Under the pieces are notes generated by a model that saw only the letters and a list, made by a program, of their open reading frames with translations, made no database searches and was not told where the DNA came from. DNA of 64,000 nucleotides from Caballeronia novacaledonica (GTDB lineage: Bacteria > Pseudomonadota > Gammaproteobacteria > Burkholderiales > Burkholderiaceae): positions 558,001 to 622,000 of the forward strand of contig NZ_OGTP01000001.1 of the NCBI RefSeq assembly GCF_900258035.1, read 5' to 3'. Position numbers and translations under genes: made by a program. This document shows, in pieces, positions 1 through 8,845 of the stretch (its first letter is position 1; the number at the start of each line of letters is the position of its first letter).

Positions 1-2
1 AC

Positions 3-788
3 GAGGCGCGCGAACAAATCCAGCTCGACGTTTACGGCGCGCTGCTCGATTCGGTCTATCTCTACAACAAGTACGGCGCCGCCATTTCCTACGAAGGCTG
101 GCGGCACGTCACGCGCACGGTCGATTACGTCGTCGAACACTGGCGCGAAGCCGACAACGGCATCTGGGAATTCCGCAACGGCACGCGTGCGCTGCTGCAT
201 TCGCGCCTGATGTGCTGGGTGACGCTGGATCGCGCGCTGCGGCTTGCGGAGAAGCGCTCGCTGCCGGCGCCGCTCGCGAGCTGGTTCCATACGCGCGACG
301 AGATTCATCGCGACATCCACGAACGGTTCTGGAACGACGACATCAAGAGCTTCGTGCAGACGCCGGACTCGGCCACGCTCGACGCCTCCGCGCTGATGAT
401 GCCGCTCGTGCGCTTCATCGGCCCGAAAGATCCGCGCTGGATCGGCACGCTCGATGCGATCGGCCGCGACTTGCGCGTCGATCCGCTGATCTTCCGCTAT
501 ACGCGCGGCTCGACGCTCGACGGTTTGCCCGGCACGGAAGGCGGTTTCTCCGCGTGCTCGTTCTGGTATGCGGAAGCGCTCGCGCGCGCGGGGCGTGTGG
601 ACGAAGGGCGGCTCGTCTTCGAGAAGATGCTGGCGTATGCGAATCATGTCGGGCTGTTCTCGGAGGAAGTGGCGACGAACGGCGAGGCGCTCGGCAATTT
701 TCCGCAGGCGCTGACCCATCTCGCGCTCATCAGCGCGGCGTATCAGCTCGACAGGAATCTCGATCGCGTGCACGTGCCCTGGACCTGA
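3..788 (+). CDS. Glycoside hydrolase family 15 protein, C-terminal part (5' end outside window)
   Basis: The reading frame is open from the first bases of the window, so the N-terminus is missing; about 261 residues remain. The visible part resembles the (alpha/alpha)6-barrel domain of GH15 glucoamylase/trehalase-like enzymes. Cues are the segment YEGWRHVTRTVDYVVEHW, then a WEFR motif soon after (IWEFRNG), and the late motif GTEGGFSACSFW followed by FSEEV, which carries a glutamate typical of GH15 active sites. The family hydrolyses alpha-glucosidic bonds, for example in trehalose or short glucans; which one is used here cannot be told. It ends 70 bases before dhaL on the same strand. The family call is fairly sure, the substrate is not. 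Confidence 0.8.
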   Translation, partial: EAREQIQLDVYGALLDSVYLYNKYGAAISYEGWRHVTRTVDYVVEHWREADNGIWEFRNGTRALLHSRLMCWVTLDRALRLAEKRSLPAPLASWFHTRDEIHRDIHERFWNDDIKSFVQTPDSATLDASALMMPLVRFIGPKDPRWIGTLDAIGRDLRVDPLIFRYTRGSTLDGLPGTEGGFSACSFWYAEALARAGRVDEGRLVFEKMLAYANHVGLFSEEVATNGEALGNFPQALTHLALISAAYQLDRNLDRVHVPWT

Positions 789-858
789 TCAATCTGCATG
801 AGCCATCGCGACGCTGTATTCTTTCTGTTCACGTCAAGCGCGAACCGAGGACGGGCGG

Positions 859-1488
859 ATGAACGGCAAGACGGTCATGGCGTGCATCGACGCGGCACAT
901 GCGGCGCTCGAGGAACACGCCGATGAAATCGCCTCACTCGATCAGGCGATCGGCGACGGCGATCACATCATCAATCTGTTGCGCGGCATGGACGCGCTCG
1001 CCGCCATGCGCGCGCAGATCGAAGCCGAAGCCTTCGCGCCCGCGCTCAAGCTCGCCGCCACGAAAGTGCTGTCGACGGTCGGCGGCTCGTCGGGGCCGCT
1101 CTTCTTTTCGATGATGACGGGCATGGCGAAGACATCGACCGGCGATGACGGCGTCGTCGAATTTGCGCGTGCGTTCGCGGCGGGCGTCGAGGCTGTCGGA
1201 CAGCGCGGCAAGACGGGCACCGGCAGCAAGACGATGATGGACGTGCTCATTCCCGTCGCCGAACACTTCACGGCAATGGCCGATGCGGGCGCTTCGAAGC
1301 AGGAGGTTCTGGAAGCACTGCCGCGCATCGCGCAAGACAACATGCTCGCGACGCGCGACATGCTCGCCACGAAGGGACGCGCTTCGTTTCTCGGCGAGCG
1401 TTCGCGCGGTCATATCGATCCGGGCGCGCGATCGAGCCAGCTCATGATCGAAGCCGTTTGCGCGCGGCTCGCGCAAGGCGATGCGTGA
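859..1488 (+). CDS. dhaL: Dihydroxyacetone kinase subunit DhaL
   Basis: A 209-residue protein, the usual DhaL length. DhaL binds ADP/ATP through Mg2+ and supplies the phosphate that is passed to dihydroxyacetone bound covalently on DhaK. The metal/nucleotide motif is clear near residue 30 (IGDGDHIIN), and the glycine/serine-rich nucleotide loop STVGGSSGPLF follows near residue 75. The GKTGTGSKTMMDVLIP segment is also typical. It lies 20 bases before dhaK on the same strand, so the two are probably co-transcribed. No dhaM phosphotransferase gene is seen nearby. Either DhaM lies elsewhere or this pair uses ATP directly. The reverse gene order (L before K) is worth noting. Confidence 0.9.
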   Translation: MNGKTVMACIDAAHAALEEHADEIASLDQAIGDGDHIINLLRGMDALAAMRAQIEAEAFAPALKLAATKVLSTVGGSSGPLFFSMMTGMAKTSTGDDGVVEFARAFAAGVEAVGQRGKTGTGSKTMMDVLIPVAEHFTAMADAGASKQEVLEALPRIAQDNMLATRDMLATKGRASFLGERSRGHIDPGARSSQLMIEAVCARLAQGDA

Positions 1489-1508
1489 ACACAAAAGGAG
1501 CAGGGGAC

Positions 1509-2498
1509 ATGAAGAAGTTCGTCAATCGCGTCGATGACTATCTGACCGAAAGCCTCGCGGGTTTCGCGGCGGCGCATGCGGATCTCGTGACGGTCAGTTT
1601 CGATCCGCTGTATATCGTGCGCAAGGCGCTGAAGCCGGGCAAGGTCGCGATCATCTCGGGCGGCGGATCGGGGCACGAGCCGTTGCATGGCGGCTTCGTC
1701 GGACACGGCATGCTCGATGCCGCGTGTCCCGGCCAGGTCTTCACGTCGCCGACGCCCGATCAGATGCTGGCCGCCGCGCAGGCAGCGGACACGGGCGCGG
1801 GCGTATTGTTCATCGTGAAAAATTATTCAGGCGACCTGATGAACTTCGAGATGGCGTCCGAGCTGTGCGAGATGCCGAACGCGTCGGTGATCGTCAACGA
1901 CGATGTCGCCGTCGAGAATTCCAGCTTCACGACGGGACGGCGCGGTGTCGCGGGCACGGTGATCGTCGAGAAGCTCGTCGGCAGCTTCGCGGAAACCGGC
2001 GCCGATCTGGAGGCGTGCCGGGCGTTCGGCGAGCGCGTGACGGCACGGATCGCGTCGATGGGCGTGGCGTTTTCGAGCTGCACGGTGCCCGCCGCGGGCA
2101 AGCCGACCTTCACGCTTGGCGACGATGAAATCGAAATCGGCGTGGGCATTCACGGCGAGCCGGGACGCAGGCGGGCGAAGTTCGAGACGGCGAACGCGAT
2201 TGCCGATGAATTGCTCGCGGCGATCGCCGATGACCTGAAGCCCGCGGCGGATGCGCCGTTGCTTCTGCTGGTCAATGGGCTGGGAGGCACGCCGTTGTCG
2301 GAGCTTTATTTGCTCTACAACGCGGCGCGGATCTGGCTCGATGGACGCGGGTTGCGCGTGGCGCGGTCGCAGGTCGGTGCGCTGACGACATCGCTGGAGA
2401 TGGCGGGCGCGTCGATCACACTCTGCGCACTCGATGACGAGATGATGAGGCATTGGGACAGCCCGGTGCATACGGCGGGCTTGCGTTGGGAGATGTGA
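1509..2498 (+). CDS. dhaK: Dihydroxyacetone kinase subunit DhaK
   Basis: A 329-residue protein that starts MKKFVNRVDDYL. An in-frame start 51 bases upstream exists, but the strong AAAGGAG site sits just before this ATG, so this start is chosen. DhaK binds dihydroxyacetone as a hemiaminal on a histidine. The motif GGGSGHEPLHGGFVG near residues 50-65 and the IGVGIHGEPG segment near residue 215, which holds the substrate-binding histidine, identify the family. Together with dhaL it phosphorylates dihydroxyacetone to dihydroxyacetone phosphate for glycolysis. Related kinases act on erythrulose and other ketoses, so the exact sugar is inferred, not shown. Confidence 0.92.
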   Translation: MKKFVNRVDDYLTESLAGFAAAHADLVTVSFDPLYIVRKALKPGKVAIISGGGSGHEPLHGGFVGHGMLDAACPGQVFTSPTPDQMLAAAQAADTGAGVLFIVKNYSGDLMNFEMASELCEMPNASVIVNDDVAVENSSFTTGRRGVAGTVIVEKLVGSFAETGADLEACRAFGERVTARIASMGVAFSSCTVPAAGKPTFTLGDDEIEIGVGIHGEPGRRRAKFETANAIADELLAAIADDLKPAADAPLLLLVNGLGGTPLSELYLLYNAARIWLDGRGLRVARSQVGALTTSLEMAGASITLCALDDEMMRHWDSPVHTAGLRWEM

Positions 2499-2616
2499 GT
2501 TTGGCTGGGTGTGGCGTTGCGGTATCTGGGGTTTGGTTCACGATTTAACTTCGATAATTTATGTTATGTAAACTCTTCAACGCGAGTCCTCTTGAACCAG
2601 AACCGTACATCCAGTC

Positions 2617-2898
2617 CTATCTAGCGATATCCCCAGCCTGAAACCTGCCGCCCGAACTGGACCCATACCCCGACGACTCCGCCTTGGCCGCCTTATGCTC
2701 CGCTAGCCGAAACTTGGCCGCCTGCACTTCGCCGTAGGGAAAATCCGCCCATGCAGTCGGGCTATAACCGGCGTTTTCGGCCTGAATCAGATCTGCGCGA
2801 ACCTGCGCGCGCGTAAGAGACTGCCCGCTGGCCTGAGCGAACGACACGACCGGCACGGCAAGGGACAAGGCTACGACTGCTCCGACGATCGCTTTCAT
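2617..2898 (-). CDS. DUF4148 family small secreted protein
   Basis: A 93-residue protein beginning MKAIVGAVVALSLAVPVVSFAQ, a clean Sec signal peptide with probable cleavage after AQA. The mature part carries the DUF4148-type core: LTRAQVRADLIQAENAGY followed by P and a short polar region. The ATG at 2898 is preferred over one 18 bases upstream because GGAGG stands at good distance before it. DUF4148 proteins are abundant small periplasmic proteins of Burkholderiales without known function. It stands alone between the dha genes and the large catabolic locus, and nothing here ties it to either. Confidence 0.8.
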   Translation of the reverse strand: MKAIVGAVVALSLAVPVVSFAQASGQSLTRAQVRADLIQAENAGYSPTAWADFPYGEVQAAKFRLAEHKAAKAESSGYGSSSGGRFQAGDIAR

Positions 2899-3157
2899 CG
2901 CAACACCTCCCAGCATTGCTTGATAGCGCTACGACACGGCTGTGTGTAGCTGCATCGCTAAGTCTAGCAGCCCCATAAATTCAGGGTTAATACTCATGCC
3001 AGATATGCGATGCAGCATCGGTCGAACGGTGCTTCGAGGCCGAAAATGATCAGATGAACACCATGGCATCAACATGTCCCGGGCCATGATCGAACCGGCG
3101 CGCGCGGCCAGAAACCGCGTCAGCGATGCATTGCGTGAGGGCGTCATATGTGTGACG

Positions 3158-4480
3158 TCACCGCTCGACAGTCATTCGTTGTGCCGTATCGGCCGCGTTG
3201 TCATCGAGTGTGTGCGCGTATGCGATGTCGTTGACGCGTGGCGCCCACTTTCTCCGCAGCAATACGATGGCGCTCGTCGCGCCCAGCAGCAGAAACGCGA
3301 AAATCGCCAGCATCGGCAGCGTATAGCTGTGCCCCACATGCAGCAGCCAGCCGGACAGACTCGCCGAGACGCCACCCGCGAGACTCGTCGCCACTTGCTG
3401 CAAGCCCGTATTCAGGCCGACGGCCTGCTTCGGAATCAACGTGAGCTTGACCAGCGCCAGATTGTTCGCGGTGACGAGGCCGAGCAGAGAAAGCGAGACG
3501 ACATTCCAGAACAACGCCATCTGCGGCGAGCGGCTCAAGGCGCCGAGCAACACCGTCGTGCCGCCGACGAATCCGCCTGCGATGAACGATTTGCGCACCA
3601 GCACGGCGTCGTGTCCACGCGCGATGAGCCGGTCGGCTGCCCATCCCGCCAAGGCCGCGACGATGGCAATTCCCGCGAAGCTGAAGAAGGTGTAGAGGCC
3701 GGACTCCTGCAACGAAAGGCCGCGTTGTTCGACGAGATAAGCCGGCATCCACGTCATGCAGAAGAACGCGAAATAGCTATAGCAGAAGTTGGTGACCAGG
3801 CCGCCCCACACGACCGGGCTCGACAGCAGATTGCCGAGCGGCACCGACGCCGCCCTCCTCCTTGCAACCGCAAGCTCGGCCTTCGACGGGAAATCGTTAT
3901 CGAGAATGAGCAGCCAGGGGATCAGCCAGATCAATCCGGCCAGACCCGTCACGACGAACATGCCCTTCCACGAACCGATCGCGATCAGCCATGCCGCGAT
4001 CGGCGCACCGAGCGCCGGCCCCATCTTCCCGCCAATGGAATAGAGCCCGAGCGCCGTGCCCTTGCACGTTTCATCGAAGTGATTCGCGAGGTACCGATAA
4101 GTCGCCGGAACCACGACGGATTCCGCCGCGCCGATCAGCAAGCGCACGAGGATCAGCGCCGACAGCGTGGTCACGATGCCCGTCACCGCCGCCGCGAGAC
4201 ACCACAACAGGAAACAGATCGCGTACGGCCATTTCACGCCGTAGCGATCGACGAGCCAGCCCATCGGCATTTGAAGCAGCCCGTAGGACCAGAACATCGC
4301 CGAGCCGAGCCAGCCACGTTCGACATGCGTCAGCGCAAATTCGTGCACGAACCGGTGATCCGCGAACGCGGCGGACATGCTCGTGCGATCCACTTGAGCA
4401 ATCATCAGCCCGAGCGCAAGCAACACGAGAATGGCCCAGCGGCGCCCGGGCCGCGCCCGAGTGCGTCGAGTGATCTCCAT
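3158..4480 (-). CDS. MFS transporter, anion:cation symporter type
   Basis: A 440-residue inner-membrane protein with about twelve hydrophobic segments and the ACS-family opening (LALGLMIAQVDRTSMS...), followed by the cytoplasmic loop WLVDRYGVKWPYA between helices 2 and 3. ACS transporters take up organic anions such as aromatic acids, hexuronates or tartrate by proton symport. GGAGA lies eight bases before the ATG. It is the last gene of the minus-strand run that begins at 10866, 51 bases after the decarboxylase-like gene, so it probably imports the substrate or an intermediate of that pathway. The locus also has a TctABC-type system, so two uptake routes serve it. Confidence 0.85.
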   Translation of the reverse strand: MEITRRTRARPGRRWAILVLLALGLMIAQVDRTSMSAAFADHRFVHEFALTHVERGWLGSAMFWSYGLLQMPMGWLVDRYGVKWPYAICFLLWCLAAAVTGIVTTLSALILVRLLIGAAESVVVPATYRYLANHFDETCKGTALGLYSIGGKMGPALGAPIAAWLIAIGSWKGMFVVTGLAGLIWLIPWLLILDNDFPSKAELAVARRRAASVPLGNLLSSPVVWGGLVTNFCYSYFAFFCMTWMPAYLVEQRGLSLQESGLYTFFSFAGIAIVAALAGWAADRLIARGHDAVLVRKSFIAGGFVGGTTVLLGALSRSPQMALFWNVVSLSLLGLVTANNLALVKLTLIPKQAVGLNTGLQQVATSLAGGVSASLSGWLLHVGHSYTLPMLAIFAFLLLGATSAIVLLRRKWAPRVNDIAYAHTLDDNAADTAQRMTVER

Positions 4481-4531
4481 GACTTCGTCTCCGATTTTTT
4501 TATTGTCGAGATCACGCTTCTCGCGAGGCGG

Positions 4532-5425
4532 TTATCCGAGCGAACCGGTTACGTCGTCGAACAGCTCGTCGACGGACAGACGACGCGGAATGATCTTCTG
4601 ATCGAGCGCCCAGTCGACCGCCAGTTGCAGCCCCTTGCGGTTCGCTTCCAGCCCGATCGGCGGAAACACGGCCGGAACGCTTTCGGCGCGCGACCGGCTC
4701 TCGACGACCATGCGATACAGCTCGCGAACGATATCGGGCCGCTCCTTCGACAGCTTCTCGTGCACCACGAACATATGGTTGATCGGCACGACACCGGTGC
4801 GCGCGAACCAGTCCTTCGCGGCGTTTTGCGCATCGGGGACGAGCGTGCGCACGCGCTCGTCCTTGGGCATGTCCTCACCGAGCAGCGCGGCGGCGAGTTC
4901 GCCATCGAGCATCATCTGCGGTATCGACGACCCCGCCGGCAAGCGCTGGCAGTTCTGCGGATCGCTGTACTCGGCGAGATGACCGTCGCCGAGCGTCATC
5001 CACGTGACCTTGTCGAGATCGACACCGTATTCGTGACGCAGGATGCCGCGAATCCACAGCGCCGTGGTCTGCGTGTAGGTGCGCACGCCGACCTTCCTGC
5101 CTTCGATGTCCTTCGGATCGAGCTGGCCGAAGTCGATGTTGTAGCCGGCGCAATGATGCTGGAAGCGCCCCGAGATCGGCGCGGGCAACAGGACATACGG
5201 CTTCCCATACGCCTTCGCCTGCAAAAACGTGACGATCGCGAGCTCACCGGCATCGAATTTGTTTTCGCGCACCATCGCCTTGAAGCCGTTGTGCGCGGGC
5301 GTCGGTCCGCAGAAGTCGAGCGTCACGAGGTCCGAGCTCACGCGCGAGTCGCGCATGGCCTTCGTCACCGCATACTCGGCCAGGTTGACGCGCAAGGTCG
5401 GCGCTTCGGTCTGCGTCGTTGTCAT
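4532..5425 (-). CDS. 4,5-dihydroxyphthalate decarboxylase-like protein (paralogue 2)
   Basis: A 297-residue protein with the periplasmic-binding-protein fold seen in 4,5-dihydroxyphthalate decarboxylase (Pht5 type). There is no signal peptide, which argues for a cytosolic enzyme and against a binding protein. Typical segments are GPTPAHNGFKAMVRE near residue 45, FDAGELAIVTFLQAKAYGKPY, and the hinge DPKDIEGRKVGVRTYTQTTALWIRG. The ATG at 5425 is chosen because AAGGAG stands eight bases before it; a GTG nine bases upstream would overlap that site. A diverged paralogue lies at 9895-10866 in the same run. The decarboxylase assignment rests on family resemblance; the true substrate is unknown. Confidence 0.75.
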   Translation of the reverse strand: MTTTQTEAPTLRVNLAEYAVTKAMRDSRVSSDLVTLDFCGPTPAHNGFKAMVRENKFDAGELAIVTFLQAKAYGKPYVLLPAPISGRFQHHCAGYNIDFGQLDPKDIEGRKVGVRTYTQTTALWIRGILRHEYGVDLDKVTWMTLGDGHLAEYSDPQNCQRLPAGSSIPQMMLDGELAAALLGEDMPKDERVRTLVPDAQNAAKDWFARTGVVPINHMFVVHEKLSKERPDIVRELYRMVVESRSRAESVPAVFPPIGLEANRKGLQLAVDWALDQKIIPRRLSVDELFDDVTGSLG

Positions 5426-5470
5426 GGTTTTCACTCCTTTTGCTTGCTCTTTTCGATTCGGACTACCAAT

Positions 5471-7021
5471 TTAAAGTCTGACTTCGATCAGACACGGCCC
5501 CGGCTCGCGCGTCGAATCGACGAGCGCCTTGTAAAAGCGCTCCGCCGTATCGACCGCGACGGCCGGCACGCCCATGCTCTTCGCCATCGCCAGCCAGTCG
5601 ATGCTTGGCTTGTCGATGTCGATCATCGACAGCGCGCGTTCGCCCGGCGCGCCCGCGCCCATGTTGGCGTACTCGGCCTTGAGGATCGCGTAGCTGTTGT
5701 TCGCGAAGATGATGGTCGTCACGTTCAGCCCTTCGCGCGCCTGCGTCCAGAGCGACTGAATGGTGTACATCGCGCTGCCGTCGCCGACCATGCAGAACAC
5801 GCGCCGGTCCGGACACGCCAGCGCCGCGCCCGTCGCCACGGGTGTCGCGTAACCGATCGAACCGCCCATGTTGTTGATGAGATCGTGCGGAAGCCCGCCC
5901 ATCGTCAGGCTCATGGATTCGCGTCCCGTCGTCAGCGACTCATCCACGACGATGCAATGCTCGGGCAACGCCGCCGCCAGTGCGTGCGCGATGCTCGCCG
6001 GGTTGAGCGCGCCCGTGGGTACCGGCGTCTCGATGCGCGGCTGCAGAACCGGCGCAACGTGGGGTGCGCCGAGCGCCTGCAACAGCATGTCGAACGCGAG
6101 TTCGCTGTCTTCGTCGGCCTCGACGAGCGTATGCACGAGCGTGCCTTCGGCCTTGAGCAGGCTCGGCTTGTCCGGGTACGCGAAGAACGCCACCGGCTCG
6201 CGCGTCTCGACCGTGATGATGTGCCTGAAGTCCTTGAGGAACGCCGTGGCCTGCGCGACCGCATACGGAATGCGCGCGATCGGCACACGCCCCGCGCCGC
6301 GCTCCAGGCGCGCGGTGAAGAATTGCGAGCCCAGCACCGCGCCGGTCGCGGCGGCCACGCGGCCGGCCTTCTCGAGCGCGCCGCCGCGTGTCGCCTTGTT
6401 CGCGAGGACGATCAGCGCCGGCTCGCCCGAGCGCAGCACGCGCACGACATGCTCGATGCGTGCGGCGCCCGGCGCTTTGCGCGCAGCGGTGCGAACCGGC
6501 GGCGCTGCGGGCGTCGCGCTCACGGCCTGCCAGGATGTGTCGCCGGGCAAAATCAGCGTGGCGATCTGTCCCGGATGCTCGCTCGCCTTCGCGACGGCCT
6601 GAGCCGCGTCCCACGCGATCGTGTCCGGCGACTCCGCGCGGCGCACCCAATGGCACAGCGGCCGCGCCAGGCCCTCGATGTCCGAGGTCAGCGGCGGATC
6701 GTACTTCAGGTGCGACACCGAATGCTCGCCGACGACATTCACCATGCCCGACGACGCGCGCTTCGCGTTGTGGATGTTCGCGAGGCCATTGGCGAGACCC
6801 GGACCGAGATGCAGCAGGGTCGAAGCGGGCGTGTCCTTCATGCGATACCAGCCGTCGGCGGCGCCGGTGGCCACGCCCTCGAACAGGCACAGGACGCTGC
6901 GCATCTTCGGGTTGTTGCCGAGCGCGGCGAGAAAATGCATCTCCGACGTGCCCGGATTGGCGAAGCAAATGTCCACGCCCTGCCCGACCAGGGTCGCGAC
7001 GAGACTGTCGGCGCCGTTCAT
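5471..7021 (-). CDS. Thiamine diphosphate-dependent enzyme (acetolactate synthase/benzoylformate decarboxylase family)
   Basis: A 516-residue protein with the three-domain layout of ThDP enzymes. The N-terminal pyrimidine-binding domain has the glutamate that activates the cofactor (CLFEGVATGAADGW, near residue 49). The C-terminal domain has the Mg/ThDP motif GDGSAMYTIQSLWTQ through NNSYAIL near residues 400-435. No FAD-linked acetolactate synthase hallmarks are evident, so a 2-oxoacid decarboxylase or carboligase is as likely as an acetolactate synthase. Its start codon shares one base with the stop of the upstream aldolase gene (TGATG), a sign of translational coupling. An aldolase that releases a 2-oxoacid feeding this enzyme would make sense, but that is inference. 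Confidence 0.8.
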   Translation of the reverse strand: MNGADSLVATLVGQGVDICFANPGTSEMHFLAALGNNPKMRSVLCLFEGVATGAADGWYRMKDTPASTLLHLGPGLANGLANIHNAKRASSGMVNVVGEHSVSHLKYDPPLTSDIEGLARPLCHWVRRAESPDTIAWDAAQAVAKASEHPGQIATLILPGDTSWQAVSATPAAPPVRTAARKAPGAARIEHVVRVLRSGEPALIVLANKATRGGALEKAGRVAAATGAVLGSQFFTARLERGAGRVPIARIPYAVAQATAFLKDFRHIITVETREPVAFFAYPDKPSLLKAEGTLVHTLVEADEDSELAFDMLLQALGAPHVAPVLQPRIETPVPTGALNPASIAHALAAALPEHCIVVDESLTTGRESMSLTMGGLPHDLINNMGGSIGYATPVATGAALACPDRRVFCMVGDGSAMYTIQSLWTQAREGLNVTTIIFANNSYAILKAEYANMGAGAPGERALSMIDIDKPSIDWLAMAKSMGVPAVAVDTAERFYKALVDSTREPGPCLIEVRL

Positions 7022-7878
7022 CAGTAGCCTGCCAGTTCGCGTGCGAGTCCGACCACGCCGTAAGTGCGCGCCGGCGCCGACATCAGGAAGCGATAACCTT
7101 CCTCCTGCAACCGGCGATGGTTCTTGGCCGTGACATGCGGATTACCGACGACGACCTTGTGCTTGCGGCAGGTATCGGCGATCTGCCGCATCGCGGCGAC
7201 GACTTCCGGATGCTCGTACTGACGCGGCAAGCCGAGTTCCTGGCTGAGATCGCCCTCGCCGATCAGAATGAAGCCGATGCCCGGCACATTGGCGAGGATA
7301 TCGTCGAGATTGTCGATGGCCTGCGTGCTCTCGCACATCAGCCCGACGAGGATTTCGCCCTGCGGCGCGAGCGGCCAGACATCGGCTTTCTCGTAGTAGT
7401 CCTGCATCGAGAGGCCCCAATAGCGCGCCGCGTTCGCCGGGCCGTCGCCGCGCACGCCCTTCGGTTCGTAGAGCGGCGCGTGCTTCGGGCGCGCATAGCG
7501 GCAGGACGCGACCGCGTTGTAGGCCTGCTCGACGGTCGCCACGTGCGGCCAGATCACGCCGTACGCGCCGCGATCGAGCACCTGCTTGGCGAAGCTCTGG
7601 TTCATCTCGACGCCGTTCGCGGGAATCCGCGCGATCGGCGTCACCTTGGGCGCCACCGATCCCGATTCGGCAATCTGCTTGCGGCTCAACATGTACTGCA
7701 ATGCATCGCCGAGCGCGCTCACGTCATAGGGGTTGTGCTCCATCTCGAACACGATGCCGTCATAGGGCGAATCGCTCATTTCGATGGCGGTCTGCCTGTC
7801 GAGCTTGGCGAAGGCGGCGTGCGCGGCCTTGCCCGACTCGAAGGCGCGGATGATGCTGTTCAGGCGGATGTTGGACAT
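7021..7878 (-). CDS. HpcH/HpaI family aldolase/citrate lyase
   Basis: A 285-residue class II aldolase of the HpcH/HpaI family, which splits 4-hydroxy-2-oxo dicarboxylates into pyruvate and an aldehyde or oxoacid using a divalent metal. Family cues are FEMEHNPYD near residue 45, the metal-ligand glutamate region LVGLMCESTQAIDNLDDI near residue 185, and the glycine-rich IGEGDLSQELG. The start MSNIRLNSIIRAFE is taken because the long upstream extension in this frame is unlike the family. Next to a LigJ-type hydratase, which makes 4-carboxy-4-hydroxy-2-oxoadipate, it could replace the usual LigK-type aldolase and yield pyruvate plus oxaloacetate; this is inference. Confidence 0.83.
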   Translation of the reverse strand: MSNIRLNSIIRAFESGKAAHAAFAKLDRQTAIEMSDSPYDGIVFEMEHNPYDVSALGDALQYMLSRKQIAESGSVAPKVTPIARIPANGVEMNQSFAKQVLDRGAYGVIWPHVATVEQAYNAVASCRYARPKHAPLYEPKGVRGDGPANAARYWGLSMQDYYEKADVWPLAPQGEILVGLMCESTQAIDNLDDILANVPGIGFILIGEGDLSQELGLPRQYEHPEVVAAMRQIADTCRKHKVVVGNPHVTAKNHRRLQEEGYRFLMSAPARTYGVVGLARELAGY

Positions 7879-7975
7879 GGTGATCTCTCTGTCTCGCGCG
7901 GCCGCAGTCTCGTCGGCGGCATGCGCGGTTGCCAGGATTCGAGTGGATTCGAGTGGATTCGCGATGCTTCGGCGC

Positions 7976-8821
7976 TCAGCGCAAAGCGGGATAGAGCTTC
8001 TGCGCGGTCTTGCCGAAGATCCACGCGCGGTCGTCTTCGTCGAGGCAGGCGAGCCCTTGCTCGGCCGTCGCGAGGATCTCGCCGAGCGTGCCGGGCGATG
8101 TCGGGAAATTCGAACCCCACGCAAGACGCCCGGCGCCGAATGCCTCGACCACGCGCGGGAAAAACGTCCCGGCGCTCGCCTTGTCCTTCTTCACGTCGCC
8201 GAAGATGCGCGGCGTGAGCTTCATGTAGATGTTCGGCAGGTCGCGCAATTCGAACAGGCTGGCGGCGTTCGCATACGGCGGGCCGTCGAGCACGTCGGGA
8301 CGCGCGAGGTGATCGAGGATGATGTTCACCGCCGGAAACCTCTCCGCGAGCATGCGCACTTGCGGCAGGCCGACCGGTCCGGTCTGGATGCACATCGGCA
8401 GCTTCAGTTCCGCGAGCATCTCCCACGCCTTGAACGACTTGGGATTGTCGAGTTCGCTGGGATCGAAGTCTTTCGTCGATCCGCCCGTGAAGATGCGCAG
8501 GCCGGCAAGGCCTTGATCGGCCCAGCCTTTGATGACCGCCGGGACGTCGTCGGCGAGCATGTCCACGGAACCGACGGCGACGAGGCGGTCCTTGTACCGG
8601 TTGCAGCCATCGACGACATAGCGGTTGTCGAAACCGTACGTGGTCGAGGAATGCACGACCGCCGCCTTGGCGACGCCCGCTTCGTCCATGGCCGCGATCA
8701 GCGACTCGACCGTGTTGGGTCTTTCCTGCGACCAGTCCGAGCGCTTGCCGAAGAGCGGCGCGGGCGGATAACGCGTCTCGTCATCCGAGACGATATGAGG
8801 ATGAATGTCGATGATATTCAT
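7976..8821 (-). CDS. Amidohydrolase family protein (paralogue 1)
   Basis: A 281-residue metal-dependent hydrolase of the amidohydrolase-2 group. The start MNIIDIHPHIVSDD holds the first metal-binding HxH. VVHSST, then PMCIQTGPVG and ILDHLARPDV (second histidine), and WGSNFP near the C-terminus follow the family order. Members include 2-pyrone-4,6-dicarboxylate lactonase (LigI), 4-oxalomesaconate hydratase and aromatic amino-acid decarboxylases, so hydrolysis of a lactone, hydration or decarboxylation are all possible. It sits 24 bases after the LigJ-type gene. A close relative is encoded at 14737-15591 in the partner operon, with the same HSSTTYG and KLTPR/KITPR signatures. Confidence 0.8.
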   Translation of the reverse strand: MNIIDIHPHIVSDDETRYPPAPLFGKRSDWSQERPNTVESLIAAMDEAGVAKAAVVHSSTTYGFDNRYVVDGCNRYKDRLVAVGSVDMLADDVPAVIKGWADQGLAGLRIFTGGSTKDFDPSELDNPKSFKAWEMLAELKLPMCIQTGPVGLPQVRMLAERFPAVNIILDHLARPDVLDGPPYANAASLFELRDLPNIYMKLTPRIFGDVKKDKASAGTFFPRVVEAFGAGRLAWGSNFPTSPGTLGEILATAEQGLACLDEDDRAWIFGKTAQKLYPALR

Positions 8822-8845
8822 GGTGTCCGTCCGGCTCTCGCCGTA

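Noticed and set aside
3074-7027. Open frame of 1317 codons on the plus strand
   Set aside because: It is antisense to clear MFS, decarboxylase-like and ThDP genes, is rich in arginine and histidine, and shows no family motif. It is an effect of high GC.
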